Origin: Anaerolineae bacterium
GTDB taxonomy: Bacteria > Chloroflexota > Anaerolineae > Aggregatilineales > J027
Assembly: GCA_008933735.1 (NCBI GenBank)
Contig: WBUL01000008.1
Span: forward strand, 1 to 64,000
Length of the DNA: 64,000 bases
Direction: 5' to 3'
Part shown: positions 7,755 to 17,225 of the stretch, in pieces
Layout: each line of letters begins with the position of its first letter
How positions within the stretch are numbered: the first letter of the stretch is position 1
Notes under the pieces: model-generated
What the model saw: only the letters and a program-made list of their open reading frames with translations
Database searches by the model: none
What the model was told of the DNA's origin: nothing
Made by a program: the position numbers and the translations under genes

Positions 7755-9311
7755 ATGCTCAAGTGGATAATTCTCTTATTTGCTTTTTTGTTGGTAGGGT
7801 GTATAGGGTCTGATGGCTCGCCTGAAGCTGTGGTTGTGACCGCCACCGCTGATTCCCTGGCGACAATGGTAAACGCACCAACCGATTTTCCAACAGCAGA
7901 TACCACTGTCAATGTGAATCGGATCGAGACAACCGCCACCGCACAGCCGCCCTTGATCACCTGCTTTGCCAGTGAGCGCCCGGCCACACACTATGAAGTC
8001 AACGCCACGCTGGATTGGAACACGAAAATTGTTCAAGTTGCGGAAAAGGTGATCTACGCAAACTTGCAGCCGATTGCCTTGGAAACGCTGGCTTTTCAGG
8101 TTGAACCCAATCGCCAGCCGAACATCTTTTTTTTACAGAGGGTGTCGGTAACTGCCGGTCATAATATTGATGAGGTGGGGTTGGCTGGCAACCGGATGAC
8201 GGTCCCCCTGCCCGAACCCCTACCGGAAAACTGCCAGCTTACCCTCTATATCAACTTTGAACTGCATCTGCCGGTAATTGCTGATGGCTACGCGGCAGGT
8301 CGATTAGGGTATTTTGGGTATACCGCCCGTCAAATAAACCTCGGACACTGGTTTCCTACCGTAGGAATCTATAATCGTGGGTTAGAATGGTATACGCCTG
8401 CGCCATCGCCATTGGGCGAACAGACTCTGACCGAATCTTCAGATTTCACGGTCACGCTGACGATAGAGAACGCGCCGGCGGGTGTCGATATTGCCGGGCC
8501 GGGGAGTGTTCGTTTTTCCGGCGACAACACCTGGGAATTTAACCTCAAGCAGGCGCGTGATCTATCCGTTTCGATTGGCGTTGGGTTCCAGCGCATCAGT
8601 CAGCTTACCAATACGGGCAAAGTCATTGAGGTTTATTCTCTCTCGGAAAACGGTCAGAACAGCACCTCACCCAATCATGTGCTGCAATCGACAGTGCAGG
8701 CGGTTGCCTTGTACGAAGAGCTTTTTGGCGTGACGTTCCCTTACAGCCGTCTGGTGGTGGTGGAAGGGGATTTTCCGGATGGTATGGAATTTTCCGGTCT
8801 GGTTTTTGTGAGTGAGGCATGGTTTCGCGTCTGGAACGGTCGGGAAAACGACTGGCTGACGGTTATTACTGTCCACGAAGTGGCGCATCAGTGGTGGTAT
8901 GTCTTAATTGGCAACGATCCTGCCGCCTATCCCTATCTGGACGAGGCCTTTGCGACTTACAGCGAGTATTTGTATTTTGAACATTATTACCCCGAACGTG
9001 CCAATTGGTGGTGGGATTTTCGTGTGAATCGGTATGCGCTGGATGGCTCGGTGGATTCAAATGTCTATCAGTTCGGTGAGGTTCGTCCGTATATCAATGC
9101 GGTCTATTTGCGTGGTGCACAGATGCTGCACGCCGCCCGCCAGGAGTTGGGGGACGATTTATTTTTTGCATGGTTGATGAGCTATGCCACGACCTATCAA
9201 CACCAAATTGCCACACCGCGAGATCTGTGGAGTAAGCTGCCGCCAGAACAATACACTCAGACAGAAACCATTCGCCAGCAGTTTTTCCAGACCTGGGATA
9301 TGGTGAAGTAA
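7755..9311 (+). CDS. M1-family (gluzincin) metallopeptidase lipoprotein
   Basis: 518 residues. A type II signal peptide with lipobox LVGC (Cys16) anchors it outside the membrane, followed by a Thr-rich linker (about 20-65). The peptidase core has HEVAHQWW at 374-381 (zinc ligands H374 and H378, catalytic E375), then YLDEA with the third ligand E397, 18 residues after H378 as in M1 enzymes. DGMEFSG at 342-348 replaces the usual GAMEN substrate loop. The N-terminal beta domain fits M1, but the protein ends soon after the catalytic domain. It is likely an extracellular aminopeptidase feeding peptide uptake; the specificity is unknown. Confidence 0.88.
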   Translation: MLKWIILLFAFLLVGCIGSDGSPEAVVVTATADSLATMVNAPTDFPTADTTVNVNRIETTATAQPPLITCFASERPATHYEVNATLDWNTKIVQVAEKVIYANLQPIALETLAFQVEPNRQPNIFFLQRVSVTAGHNIDEVGLAGNRMTVPLPEPLPENCQLTLYINFELHLPVIADGYAAGRLGYFGYTARQINLGHWFPTVGIYNRGLEWYTPAPSPLGEQTLTESSDFTVTLTIENAPAGVDIAGPGSVRFSGDNTWEFNLKQARDLSVSIGVGFQRISQLTNTGKVIEVYSLSENGQNSTSPNHVLQSTVQAVALYEELFGVTFPYSRLVVVEGDFPDGMEFSGLVFVSEAWFRVWNGRENDWLTVITVHEVAHQWWYVLIGNDPAAYPYLDEAFATYSEYLYFEHYYPERANWWWDFRVNRYALDGSVDSNVYQFGEVRPYINAVYLRGAQMLHAARQELGDDLFFAWLMSYATTYQHQIATPRDLWSKLPPEQYTQTETIRQQFFQTWDMVK

Positions 9312-9359
9312 GTTGTGGCTGGATTTTCACCTTTGAATTGTTTATACTGGGAAAAAGTT

Positions 9360-9433
9360 CGGGGTATGGCGCAGATGGCTAGCGCGCTGTGTTTGGGACG
9401 CAGAGGTCCTCGGTTCGAGTCCGAGTACCCCGA
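9360..9433 (+). tRNA. tRNA-Pro (anticodon UGG)
   Basis: A full 74-base cloverleaf can be drawn. The acceptor stem CGGGGTA pairs perfectly with TACCCCG; the D stem is GCGC/GCGC with GG in the loop; the anticodon stem CTGTG/CGCAG has loop TTTGGGA reading anticodon TGG with G37; the T stem CTCGG/CCGAG has loop TTCGAGT. The discriminator is A9433 and CCA is not encoded. A -10-like TATACT (9343-9348) lies just upstream. It sits alone between the peptidase and TPR genes. Confidence 0.96.
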
Positions 9434-9546
9434 CTACGGTAACCCCAATCCCAACAGTTTGATATCTCCCCACTTACCAGATAACTTCTCGTCAACAGCG
9501 TTCGTGACAAAATTTGGATCATGATTTTTGCAAAATGGAGCTGCCG

Positions 9547-10398
9547 ATGTCGGATTTTAATGCGCTGTGGGATTATGACCAGCCTGCTGAAACAGAACGA
9601 CGTTTCCGTGAACTCCTGCCCTCGGCTCAACAGTCCGGCGACACAAGCTATTATCTGCAACTGCTCACACAAATTGCCCGTGCCCAAGGACTACAGCGCC
9701 ACTTTGACGATGCTCACCAAACCCTCAATCAGGTGGAAGTACAGCTTTCTAATGAGCCGGTTGTCAAAATCCGATATTTGTTGGAACGTGGGCGGGTGTT
9801 CAATTCGTCAGGCAGTCGTGAAAAATCACGCCCACTCTTCGCTGATGCTTACGAAACCGCGTTGCAGGCCGGGGAGGATTTTTATGCAGTCGATGCAGCG
9901 CATATGCTTGGTATTGTTGAAGCAAAGCCGGAAGATCAACTGGCCTGGAATGAAAAAGCGGTCGCCCTGGCAGAAAAATCCGAGAATCCACGTGCTCGCC
10001 AGTGGTTGGGATCGTTATATAACAACATTGGCTGGACGTATCACGACCAGGGCGACTATGACAAAGCGCTGGAATTGTTCCAGAAAGCCCTGACCTTCCG
10101 CGAGTCACAGAACGCAGCACGTCCCATTCACATTGCCAGATGGTGTATTGCTCGCACCCTGCGCTCGATGAATCGGCTTCAGGAAGCGCTGGCAATTCAG
10201 CGTGATCTGGAAAAAAATCCGGAAGATGGTTACGTTTCAGAGGAAATCGCGGAGTGCTTACTAGCAATGGGGGATGAAACCGCCGCACTGCCCTATTTTA
10301 AGCAGGCATACGAAAAACTGTCACAGGATGAATGGCTGGCAGAGAATCAAGCGGATCGTCTGGCCCGCATAAAGCTCTACGCAGACAAGTCAGCCTAA
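9547..10398 (+). CDS. Tetratricopeptide-repeat protein
   Basis: 283 residues, wholly helical in appearance. Clear TPR units include NNIGWTYHDQGDYDKALELF (residues about 155-180), preceded by several more divergent 34- to 40-residue helical pairs and followed by IARTLRSMNRLQEALAIQRDL and ECLLAMGDETAALPYFKQAY. It lacks a signal peptide and any enzymatic domain, so it is a cytosolic scaffold or regulator of unknown partner. The ATG at 9547 is preferred because TGGAG lies six bases upstream; in-frame starts at 9535 (ATG) and 9514 (TTG) are possible. It converges on menH, and the two reading frames overlap by nine bases. Confidence 0.8.
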   Translation: MSDFNALWDYDQPAETERRFRELLPSAQQSGDTSYYLQLLTQIARAQGLQRHFDDAHQTLNQVEVQLSNEPVVKIRYLLERGRVFNSSGSREKSRPLFADAYETALQAGEDFYAVDAAHMLGIVEAKPEDQLAWNEKAVALAEKSENPRARQWLGSLYNNIGWTYHDQGDYDKALELFQKALTFRESQNAARPIHIARWCIARTLRSMNRLQEALAIQRDLEKNPEDGYVSEEIAECLLAMGDETAALPYFKQAYEKLSQDEWLAENQADRLARIKLYADKSA

Positions 10399-11190
10399 AA
10401 ATTTCAGGACGATCCGGGCGAAATTGTCTGGCTGCTCCAGATGAATGGTATGGCCAGCATCGGGCACAATCACATGCTCTCCCTTCGGCAGTTTTTCTCC
10501 CATCGCTTTGCCGATTTGCGTGAATTTTGTATCCAGTTCGCCCGTGATCAGCAGAACATGCAGTTGAATATCCCTCAATTGATTCCACAACGAAGGCTGG
10601 ACTCCTGTCCCCATTCCACGAAGACTGTTCGCCAGCCCAATGGGGTTATTTTTCAAGCGCTGATGATGCAGTTGGGTACGAATGTTTTCAGGCAGGTTCT
10701 TTTGTGTGGCAAACAATGGGTTTTTTCCCCAATAAACGACGAATTTTTCAACACCTTCTGATTCGATTCTTTGTGCCAACTGTTCATCGCTGGCGATACG
10801 TTCCTGTCGTGCTTCTGGCGACTCCAATCCGGGGGAGGCACTTTCCAGAATCAGCGAACGAAAAAAGTGTGGATAAACTGCCGCCAGATACAGCGCCAGC
10901 CGCCCCCCCATTGAATAACCGAGCAAATGGGCAGGCTCGGTGGTAATCTGCTGTAAAATTCCGATAATGTCTTGTCCCACATTCTCCATGCGGTAGCGTT
11001 CAGGAAGGGGGGGAGAATCGGTAATCCCGTGTCCGAGTAAATCCGGCGCGATAAGCTGATAGGATTCTGAAACTGCTCCAGCGAGGGGCAGCCAATTCTC
11101 GCTGCTGCCTGTAAACCCATGCAGCAAGACCAGGGGGACTCCGCTGCCGTAAATTTCTACATGATAAAACACCCCATTAATCGACGGCAT
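10390..11190 (-). CDS. menH: Alpha/beta hydrolase, probable SHCHC synthase MenH
   Basis: 266 residues. It has the alpha/beta-hydrolase order LVLLHGFTGSSENW, GYSMGG (nucleophile serine), a lid region, LLITGELD (acid) and DAGHTIHLEQP (catalytic histidine). The strong MenH-like start HGFTGS and position at the end of a menFDBE run make it the enzyme that removes pyruvate from SEPHCHC to give SHCHC. ATG 11190 starts inside the last codons of menE (14-base overlap). The upstream in-frame extension has no homology feature. Its 3' end overlaps the TPR gene. The hydrolase fold is certain; MenH function is from context. Confidence 0.82.
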   Translation of the reverse strand: MPSINGVFYHVEIYGSGVPLVLLHGFTGSSENWLPLAGAVSESYQLIAPDLLGHGITDSPPLPERYRMENVGQDIIGILQQITTEPAHLLGYSMGGRLALYLAAVYPHFFRSLILESASPGLESPEARQERIASDEQLAQRIESEGVEKFVVYWGKNPLFATQKNLPENIRTQLHHQRLKNNPIGLANSLRGMGTGVQPSLWNQLRDIQLHVLLITGELDTKFTQIGKAMGEKLPKGEHVIVPDAGHTIHLEQPDNFARIVLKFLG

Positions 11191-12685
11191 CAAAAAGCGC
11201 TGCCACTGCTTTACGGTGAATCTTGCCGGAGGCGGTTTGAGGCAGAGCCTCCACAAATCGGATCCGGCGCGGCTGCTTGTATCCCGCAAGATGCTGGCGG
11301 CTGAATGTCAGGATATCATCCTCAGCAGCAGGTGATTTTAAGACAACCGCAGCGGCGACCTGCTGCCCCCATTCGGGGTGCTCAATTCCAACAACGCAGG
11401 CTTCGGCAACGGCGGGATGCTCGCGCAAGACCTGTTCCACTTCCGCCGGATAGACGTTCTCGCCACCGCTGACAATCAGATCACTCCTGCGCTGCACAAG
11501 GAATAAATCACCCTCTGCATCCAGGTATCCAATGTCGCCTGTAGCCAGTTCACCGGAAAGCGGTCGATGTCCAAAATAGCCGCGCATTACGGTTGGGCCA
11601 GACACCACCACCTCGCCATATTCCCCTGGCGGTAAGGTTTCACCCAGTGCATTTACGATTCTCACGGAGGTGAACATCAATGGTTTCCCGACGCTGCCCG
11701 GTTTTGTCTCTGTCGGTAGCGCAGTTGCGACCTGGGAACAGGCTTCACTCAGGCCATAAGTCAGCGCGACAGGCAGGTTCTGGCATTTTTCGAGTAAATC
11801 TGCCGGAGCCGCCGCCCCGCCGAGCAAAATCAGCCTCAGACTAGTTGGAAAATCTGTCCGAGTATTCAACAGGCGATAGAGCATGGTTGGCACAAGCGAA
11901 ATCAGGGTGATATTTTGTGTATCTAGGGCCTCGTTTACAGCATCCACATCAAAACCGTCCTGCAAAACAACGGTGGTTCCGTACAGACAGCAGCGAAAAA
12001 GGATATTCAGGCCGCCAACATGATACAGCGGCAGACAGCAAAGCCATCGGTCACTCGGCAGCGTTCCTGACCGGAAAGCGGATCCTGCCGCGCTCCAGAA
12101 GAAATTCCCGGCAGTGAGCATTACCCCTTTAGGATTTCCGGTCGTTCCAGAGGTAAACACAACGGCCTGAAGAGAATCCTCCAGCTCGTCAGTCAAATTC
12201 CGGTGAGGTGCAGGAAGGTTCACACCATCTGTGATAAGGCCAAGCGGCTGCGGACGGAGGCGAATCCGCCCCGGCGAAACCTGGAATAGATACTTTACTA
12301 CTGGGTGTTGTGGTTCATGAACAGAGACTACCTCACGCTTTGGTAAAACAAATGCGCTGGCGGTAATTTCCGTAGCTGAGGAACAAATCAGTAAGGTGCA
12401 GTTCAAATGGAGGAGCTGCCAGTCCAGTTCTGTCACTGTCAGGCGGGTGTTCAGCGGAACCAGCACTGCCTCCAACCGTGCCAGCGCATGGATCAGGCAG
12501 ACATACTCAAAACAGCTTGGCATAAGCACCCCGACCATCTGCCTGGAGGAAACACCGATCTGTTTCAGGGGTTCACAATATTCCATGACATGCTTATCCA
12601 GGTCGGCATATGTCCACTGCTGCCCCCCAATGATAAGGGCGATTTTATGAGGGTGAGCCTGAATGCTGGCAGCTAACCAATCCAT
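11177..12685 (-). CDS. menE: 2-succinylbenzoate-CoA ligase MenE
   Basis: 502 residues, an AMP-forming acyl-CoA synthetase. The phosphate loop FTSGTTGNPKG is at 177-187, followed by GGAAAP and LTYGLSEACSQ, then the hinge region TGDIGYLDAEGDLFLVQRRS and the C-terminal catalytic lysine motif QTASGKIHR. Length and the YGLSE aromatic motif fit MenE, which activates o-succinylbenzoate for ring closure by MenB. It starts three bases after the menB stop (TAAGCGATG) and runs into menH with a 14-base overlap, in a strictly cotranscribed order. Confidence 0.92.
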   Translation of the reverse strand: MDWLAASIQAHPHKIALIIGGQQWTYADLDKHVMEYCEPLKQIGVSSRQMVGVLMPSCFEYVCLIHALARLEAVLVPLNTRLTVTELDWQLLHLNCTLLICSSATEITASAFVLPKREVVSVHEPQHPVVKYLFQVSPGRIRLRPQPLGLITDGVNLPAPHRNLTDELEDSLQAVVFTSGTTGNPKGVMLTAGNFFWSAAGSAFRSGTLPSDRWLCCLPLYHVGGLNILFRCCLYGTTVVLQDGFDVDAVNEALDTQNITLISLVPTMLYRLLNTRTDFPTSLRLILLGGAAAPADLLEKCQNLPVALTYGLSEACSQVATALPTETKPGSVGKPLMFTSVRIVNALGETLPPGEYGEVVVSGPTVMRGYFGHRPLSGELATGDIGYLDAEGDLFLVQRRSDLIVSGGENVYPAEVEQVLREHPAVAEACVVGIEHPEWGQQVAAAVVLKSPAAEDDILTFSRQHLAGYKQPRRIRFVEALPQTASGKIHRKAVAALFDAVD

Positions 12686-12688
12686 CGC

Positions 12689-13525
12689 TTAAGGACGCCA
12701 GGGATATTTCTTGAAATCAGGCTCGCGCTTTTGCACATAAGCATCACGACCTTCCTGCCCTTCTTCTGTCATGTAAAAGAGCATGGTCGCGTCACCTGCC
12801 AGGACTTGCAGCCCGGTTTGCCCATCGCAGTCGGCATTCATGGCAGCCTTCAGGAAACGAATCGCAATCGGGCTTTTTTCCAGGATTTCCTGTGCCCACT
12901 GCACGCCTTCAACTTCCAACTGTTCCACCGGAACGATCTTGTTGACCAGCCCCATCTCCAGTGCTTCCTGCGCGTCATACTGGCGGCAGAGATACCAGAT
13001 TTCGCGTGCTTTTTTCTGCCCGACAATGCGTGCCAGATAGTTTGATCCATATCCGGCATCAAAGCTACCGACTTTGGGACCGGTCTGCCCGAAAATCGCA
13101 TTCTCGGCGGCAATCGTCAGATCGCAAATCACATGGAGTACATGCCCTCCACCAATTGCATAACCGGCGACCAGTGCAATCACAGGTTTGGGCATGGTGC
13201 GGATAATACGCTGTAATTCCAGCACATTTAAGCGCGGAATGCCATCATCCCCCACGTATCCGGCGTCGCCGCGTACCTTCTGGTCACCACCAGAGCAAAA
13301 GGCATATTTGCCATCTTTCGCGGGGCCGTTTCCTGTCAAAATAACCACACCAACATGGGTATCCGCCCAGGCATCGCGGAAGGCTTCGGTCATTTCGTCA
13401 ATGGTTTTTGGACGAAAAGCGTTGCGAACTTCCGGGCGGTTGAAGGCGATGCGGGCCATGCCGTCCGCCTTGTGGTAAGTAATATCTTCATATTCTTTGA
13501 CCTGTTTCCAGTCAACCATGCTCAT
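12689..13525 (-). CDS. menB: 1,4-dihydroxy-2-naphthoyl-CoA synthase MenB
   Basis: 278 residues of the crotonase superfamily. Diagnostic MenB stretches include [26 protein letters not shown] (oxyanion hole), [14 protein letters not shown] and the C-terminal [13 protein letters not shown]. It performs the Dieckmann-type ring closure of o-succinylbenzoyl-CoA. The ATG overlaps the menD stop (ATGA); a second in-frame ATG two codons later is also possible. GGGAG lies just upstream. Sequence conservation to MenB is high by eye, so this is one of the safest calls in the window. Confidence 0.97.
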   Translation of the reverse strand: MSMVDWKQVKEYEDITYHKADGMARIAFNRPEVRNAFRPKTIDEMTEAFRDAWADTHVGVVILTGNGPAKDGKYAFCSGGDQKVRGDAGYVGDDGIPRLNVLELQRIIRTMPKPVIALVAGYAIGGGHVLHVICDLTIAAENAIFGQTGPKVGSFDAGYGSNYLARIVGQKKAREIWYLCRQYDAQEALEMGLVNKIVPVEQLEVEGVQWAQEILEKSPIAIRFLKAAMNADCDGQTGLQVLAGDATMLFYMTEEGQEGRDAYVQKREPDFKKYPWRP

Positions 13526-15249
13526 TCTACTCCCTGATAGATCGTCTTTTTAACCGTACTGATGAGTGCGTTCCGCCGCGCAAGATCACGTTGGGCGTCG
13601 GTTTTGACTTCGATGAGGGTCGATTGTGGGCTGTCCAGGCTGGCTTTGAAAGTCTGCGGGAAATCATCTGCTGCGCTGAAAAAATCCAGCCCGTACATTT
13701 TTGCCGCATGTTCAAAGTTCAGGCCGTGGGGTGTAACAAAAAGATCGGTGAAAGGCGGATCAAATTTTGCAATGGGAAGGCGGTAAAAAATCCCACCACC
13801 ATTGTTGTTCAAAAGCACGATGGTTATTTTTCTACCACACCGCTGGACTGCCAGCAGCCCATTCATATCATGGTAAAACGAAATATCCCCAATCACAAGC
13901 ACATCCGCGCCTGCCCCTACTGCACTGGAAATGACCCCGTCAATCCCGCTCGCCCCGCGATTGCCAAATACACGAATCTGCTTGCTCATTGGTCGGGCAA
14001 ACTGGTCAAGATGGCGAACAGGCAGGCTGTTCCCAACGAACAGGGTCGAGTGCGGTGACAGTGCATTGAGAATATCCGCCAGCACGACTCCATCAAAATA
14101 CTCACCGCTCATTTCCTGCTCAACGATTTCCCAACTGGTGTTTTCCAGCCTTGCAATCTGTGCCAGCCACGCGGAATCAAGGCGAGTGTCGAGTTTGCCC
14201 GCAACATGTTCGCACAAAATGGTTTCATTAACCTGCATAAAATGCGTGGTGCGGTGACTGTCATCTGCCCATAACCCATTTTCTTTGATATGAAAGCGGT
14301 GTGCCAGCGAAATCCTGTCCAGATAGGTGTTTAACCAGTTAGAAGTTGGCATGTTACCAAAGCGAATCACGGCTTCCGGTGCTTCGGGCAGCATCGTGTT
14401 GTTGTGCAGCAGGGTTTCGTAGCTGCCAACGATAACCGTGTCTTTCTGATGTTCCCCAAAGCGCACATTGGAAAGCGGGTCGGCAAAAATCGGATAACCG
14501 CTTCTGCGCGACAGTTCTGCAACCGCCTGTGGGAAGGCTCCTTCCGGACAGCGCGGCCCGCAAATGATCAGTCCGCGTTCATGCGAGTTGATCACATCGG
14601 CAAGCGCGTCAACCTGAGCCGCATCAGGAAATAGTATGCCCCGCGAAAATGCTGTCAGCGGGCGGTTTTCCTCAATATGAATATCCGTGTTGTCAGATTC
14701 AACCGGAGTCGGTTCCAGCGGTTTACGGAACGGAAAATTAAGATGGACAACCCCTTTGACCAGCCCATTGGCTGTGGCATAAGCACGACAGGCCAGCGTT
14801 CGCAAATTCCGAATCGCCACATCGGGCGGATCGGCTTCTGGCAGCGCGACTTCGACCGACCACAGCACCTGATCACCATACATTTTGATCTGGTCAATCG
14901 TCTGATTCGCGCCGCTGTGACGCAGCTCCGGCGGTCTGTCGGTAGTCAGAACCAGCAGGGGGATATTGGATTGATGGGCTTCAATGATCGCCGGGTAAAA
15001 ATTGGCGGTGGCGGTTCCTGAAGTACAAACCACTGCGACAGGTTTATCGTCAGCCAGTGCTAATCCGAGCGCAAAAAAGGCCGCGCTGCGTTCGTCCAGA
15101 TGGGAGTAAATTTGGACATTCGGATTCTCGGCAAAGGCCAGAGTCAATGGCGTGGAGCGTGACCCAGGCGCAATACACACTGTGCTCACACCACACCGTA
15201 TCAGCTCATCAACAAATACCTTTGACCAGACCGTTGTGCGGTTAGACAT
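13522..15249 (-). CDS. menD: SEPHCHC synthase MenD
   Basis: 575 residues, thiamine-diphosphate enzyme that joins isochorismate and 2-oxoglutarate. Visible motifs: [13 protein letters not shown] and [14 protein letters not shown] (the catalytic glutamate) near the N-terminus, [53 protein letters not shown], and the ThDP-magnesium motif [12 protein letters not shown] followed by NNNGGGIF. The length is normal. The start overlaps the menF stop by eight bases and the stop overlaps menB by four, so all three are tightly coupled. Confidence 0.97.
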   Translation of the reverse strand: MSNRTTVWSKVFVDELIRCGVSTVCIAPGSRSTPLTLAFAENPNVQIYSHLDERSAAFFALGLALADDKPVAVVCTSGTATANFYPAIIEAHQSNIPLLVLTTDRPPELRHSGANQTIDQIKMYGDQVLWSVEVALPEADPPDVAIRNLRTLACRAYATANGLVKGVVHLNFPFRKPLEPTPVESDNTDIHIEENRPLTAFSRGILFPDAAQVDALADVINSHERGLIICGPRCPEGAFPQAVAELSRRSGYPIFADPLSNVRFGEHQKDTVIVGSYETLLHNNTMLPEAPEAVIRFGNMPTSNWLNTYLDRISLAHRFHIKENGLWADDSHRTTHFMQVNETILCEHVAGKLDTRLDSAWLAQIARLENTSWEIVEQEMSGEYFDGVVLADILNALSPHSTLFVGNSLPVRHLDQFARPMSKQIRVFGNRGASGIDGVISSAVGAGADVLVIGDISFYHDMNGLLAVQRCGRKITIVLLNNNGGGIFYRLPIAKFDPPFTDLFVTPHGLNFEHAAKMYGLDFFSAADDFPQTFKASLDSPQSTLIEVKTDAQRDLARRNALISTVKKTIYQGVE

Positions 15250-16567
15250 GGACTGTTTCTCCTATGCCCAGAGCGTTCAGCATCGGTTTAAACTTCAGTG
15301 CGGTTTCATCCCATTCTTTCTGAGGAATAGAGTCCGCCACGATGCCACCCCCCGCGTACAGCCACACACGCCGATCCTGGCAGACCGCCGATCGGATCGC
15401 TACACCAAATTCGCCGTCCAGATGATAGTCGATCCAGCCAATGGGAGCGGCATACCAGCCGCGAGGGACAGGTTCCGCCTGACGAATAAACTCCATCGCC
15501 AGATGGCGCGGCGTGCCGCCCAATGCGGGTGTCGGATGCAGAGTTTCCACAAGCGGCAGTACCCCCATCTCCTGTTTCAGTTGACCTTCAATGGGTGTAT
15601 ACAGGTGCTGGATGTTGCTTAGACGGTAAATGCAGGGCATCTCAGGCACATCGAGTTCAGTAGTCAGCTCTCCTAAACGCTCCTTGATGGCTTTCACCAC
15701 CAGCGCATGTTCATGTCGTTCTTTCGGGTCGCTGAGGAGCTGCTGCGCGTAGCCTTCATCCTCTTCAGGAGAGTTTCCGCGCCGAATGGATCCTGCCAGC
15801 CCCATCGTCGTGACCCTGCGCCCATTGACTTTTACTAACAGTTCGGGTGTCGCACCATAAAATGCATGGTAGGGCCTTGGCTCGAACAGAAAACGGTAGC
15901 ATTCCGGGTAGCGGTCGTTCAGGTCATCCAAAGCGCTGTCCACATCAATCCGGTCAGCGAATTGTATTTCGCATACCCTCGACAGTACCACTTTTTCTAG
16001 CGGTCCCGTCTTAATCTCACGAGTCGCGGCAGTGACAATTCGTTCCCAGGTTTCATATGACATAGGGTAATTCATATGCGACATATGAAGCGCGTTTTTG
16101 TTAGGAAGGGGTGTATGGGCAGCGAGCATCTCATACCGTGTCTGTAAGGCTGCCTGCAACTGTGGCAGAATTTCCTGCGGATCGTCATCCGGTTGAATGT
16201 GGGCGTTGATGGTCAGCCAGCTTTTTCCGTCATGCTGGACAAGCTGATAATGCGGCAGGATAAAATGCGCGGGCGTGAATACCGACCAGGTATTATCCGG
16301 GGCAAAATCATCCCGGAAAGCAAAGCCGCCGAACAGGCGTGGCGCAGCTAAAATCTCATCTCCGACCACCACTGAATCCCGAAATAGTTCCTTCGCTTTT
16401 TGCCGGATAGTCTGGAAACGGTCTTTGCCCCAGGCCATCAGTTCCGCCGCCACCCCGAATCCGGCAAATATGACCTCGCCGTGATTCCAGTAAAATCGCT
16501 CAGCGCCGCGTGCCTGCCGCAAAAATGCCTGGGCTGAAAGGCCAGTACAGGTTTGGCTGTAACTCAT
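15242..16567 (-). CDS. menF: Isochorismate synthase MenF
   Basis: 441 residues of the chorismate-binding family. The C-terminal catalytic half has GLAGSIRRGNSPEEDEGYA, KERHEHALVVKAI, LHPTPALGGTPRH and GWIDYHLDGEFGVAIRSAV, closing with YAGGGIVADSIPQKEW, all typical of MenF/EntC/DhbC rather than anthranilate synthase. It opens the menaquinone branch from chorismate. I favour ATG 16567 because GGAG sits six bases upstream, although an earlier in-frame ATG exists at 16579. It begins about 18 bases after the TetR gene. Siderophore genes are absent, so menaquinone, not an enterobactin-like product, is the likely purpose. Confidence 0.95.
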   Translation of the reverse strand: MSYSQTCTGLSAQAFLRQARGAERFYWNHGEVIFAGFGVAAELMAWGKDRFQTIRQKAKELFRDSVVVGDEILAAPRLFGGFAFRDDFAPDNTWSVFTPAHFILPHYQLVQHDGKSWLTINAHIQPDDDPQEILPQLQAALQTRYEMLAAHTPLPNKNALHMSHMNYPMSYETWERIVTAATREIKTGPLEKVVLSRVCEIQFADRIDVDSALDDLNDRYPECYRFLFEPRPYHAFYGATPELLVKVNGRRVTTMGLAGSIRRGNSPEEDEGYAQQLLSDPKERHEHALVVKAIKERLGELTTELDVPEMPCIYRLSNIQHLYTPIEGQLKQEMGVLPLVETLHPTPALGGTPRHLAMEFIRQAEPVPRGWYAAPIGWIDYHLDGEFGVAIRSAVCQDRRVWLYAGGGIVADSIPQKEWDETALKFKPMLNALGIGETVHV

Positions 16568-16585
16568 TAAGCGCTCCATAGAGCC

Positions 16586-17173
16586 CTAGACCTTTTCATC
16601 ATGACCGACACTTTTGAGAAGGACAGGAAGCAGTGCATCGAGAATCCGGTCAGGGGTCGGTTCCCCTGTATACACCCAGCGAATTACGATGCCATAAATT
16701 GCACCCATCCACGCATACGACACAATTTCTGTGTCCACCGGTTCAAGGTCGCCAACCGCAATCGCCTCATCCAGATAGGTTTGAATCAGGCGGGCAAAGC
16801 GGTCATTGATTTCCATGCGCTTGTTTTCAAAGGTCGCACCCAGCCCTACCGCCTGCACCAGCAGTAACTTGGCAGGCAGACGATATTTGCCGAATGTTTG
16901 CAGGCAGGCTTCCAGCGCCGCCCGCACTCGCCGAATGCCCTCTTGTTCATGTTCTATTGCTTCGACAATGCGCCGTTCCAATAGATCGGCAAATTGGTCC
17001 ACCAGGGCCAGGAATAGACGTTCTTTGTTGGGGAAGTGAAAATAGATTCCGCCTTTGGATGTTTGTGATTCTTCTGCGATTTCATCCAATTTGGTGTCGT
17101 GGTAGCCTTTGATGGAGAAGATGTTCAGTGCCGCATCCAGAATACGTTCGCGGGCGTTTCTGGTATCGTCCAT
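16586..17173 (-). CDS. TetR-family regulator heading the men operon
   Basis: 195 residues. The N-terminal DNA-binding domain reads RERILDAALNIFSIKGYHDT followed by LDEIAEESQTSKGGIYFHF, the standard TetR helix-turn-helix. The C-terminal ligand domain (about 60-195) is helical and not assignable to a known effector; it most resembles the TetR_C_6/FadR-like group. AAAGGAGG lies five bases before the ATG, with a near-palindromic operator just beyond. It is 18 bases upstream of menF on the same strand, so it could repress its own operon and respond to a lipid or quinone-related ligand; that link is inference. Confidence 0.88.
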   Translation of the reverse strand: MDDTRNARERILDAALNIFSIKGYHDTKLDEIAEESQTSKGGIYFHFPNKERLFLALVDQFADLLERRIVEAIEHEQEGIRRVRAALEACLQTFGKYRLPAKLLLVQAVGLGATFENKRMEINDRFARLIQTYLDEAIAVGDLEPVDTEIVSYAWMGAIYGIVIRWVYTGEPTPDRILDALLPVLLKSVGHDEKV

Positions 17174-17189
17174 GTTGGCCTCCTTTAAC

Positions 17190-17207
17190 AGACCGACTGG
17201 TCAGTCT
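17190..17207. promoter_or_regulatory. Probable TetR operator upstream of TetR-men
   Basis: AGACCGACTGGTCAGTCT is an imperfect palindrome (14 of 18 positions agree with its reverse complement) of the GACCGAC/GGTC type bound by many TetR and FadR-like repressors. It lies three bases beyond the regulator's Shine-Dalgarno, ideal for autorepression. Confidence 0.55.
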
Positions 17208-17225
17208 CTAATTTAGAGCATAACA

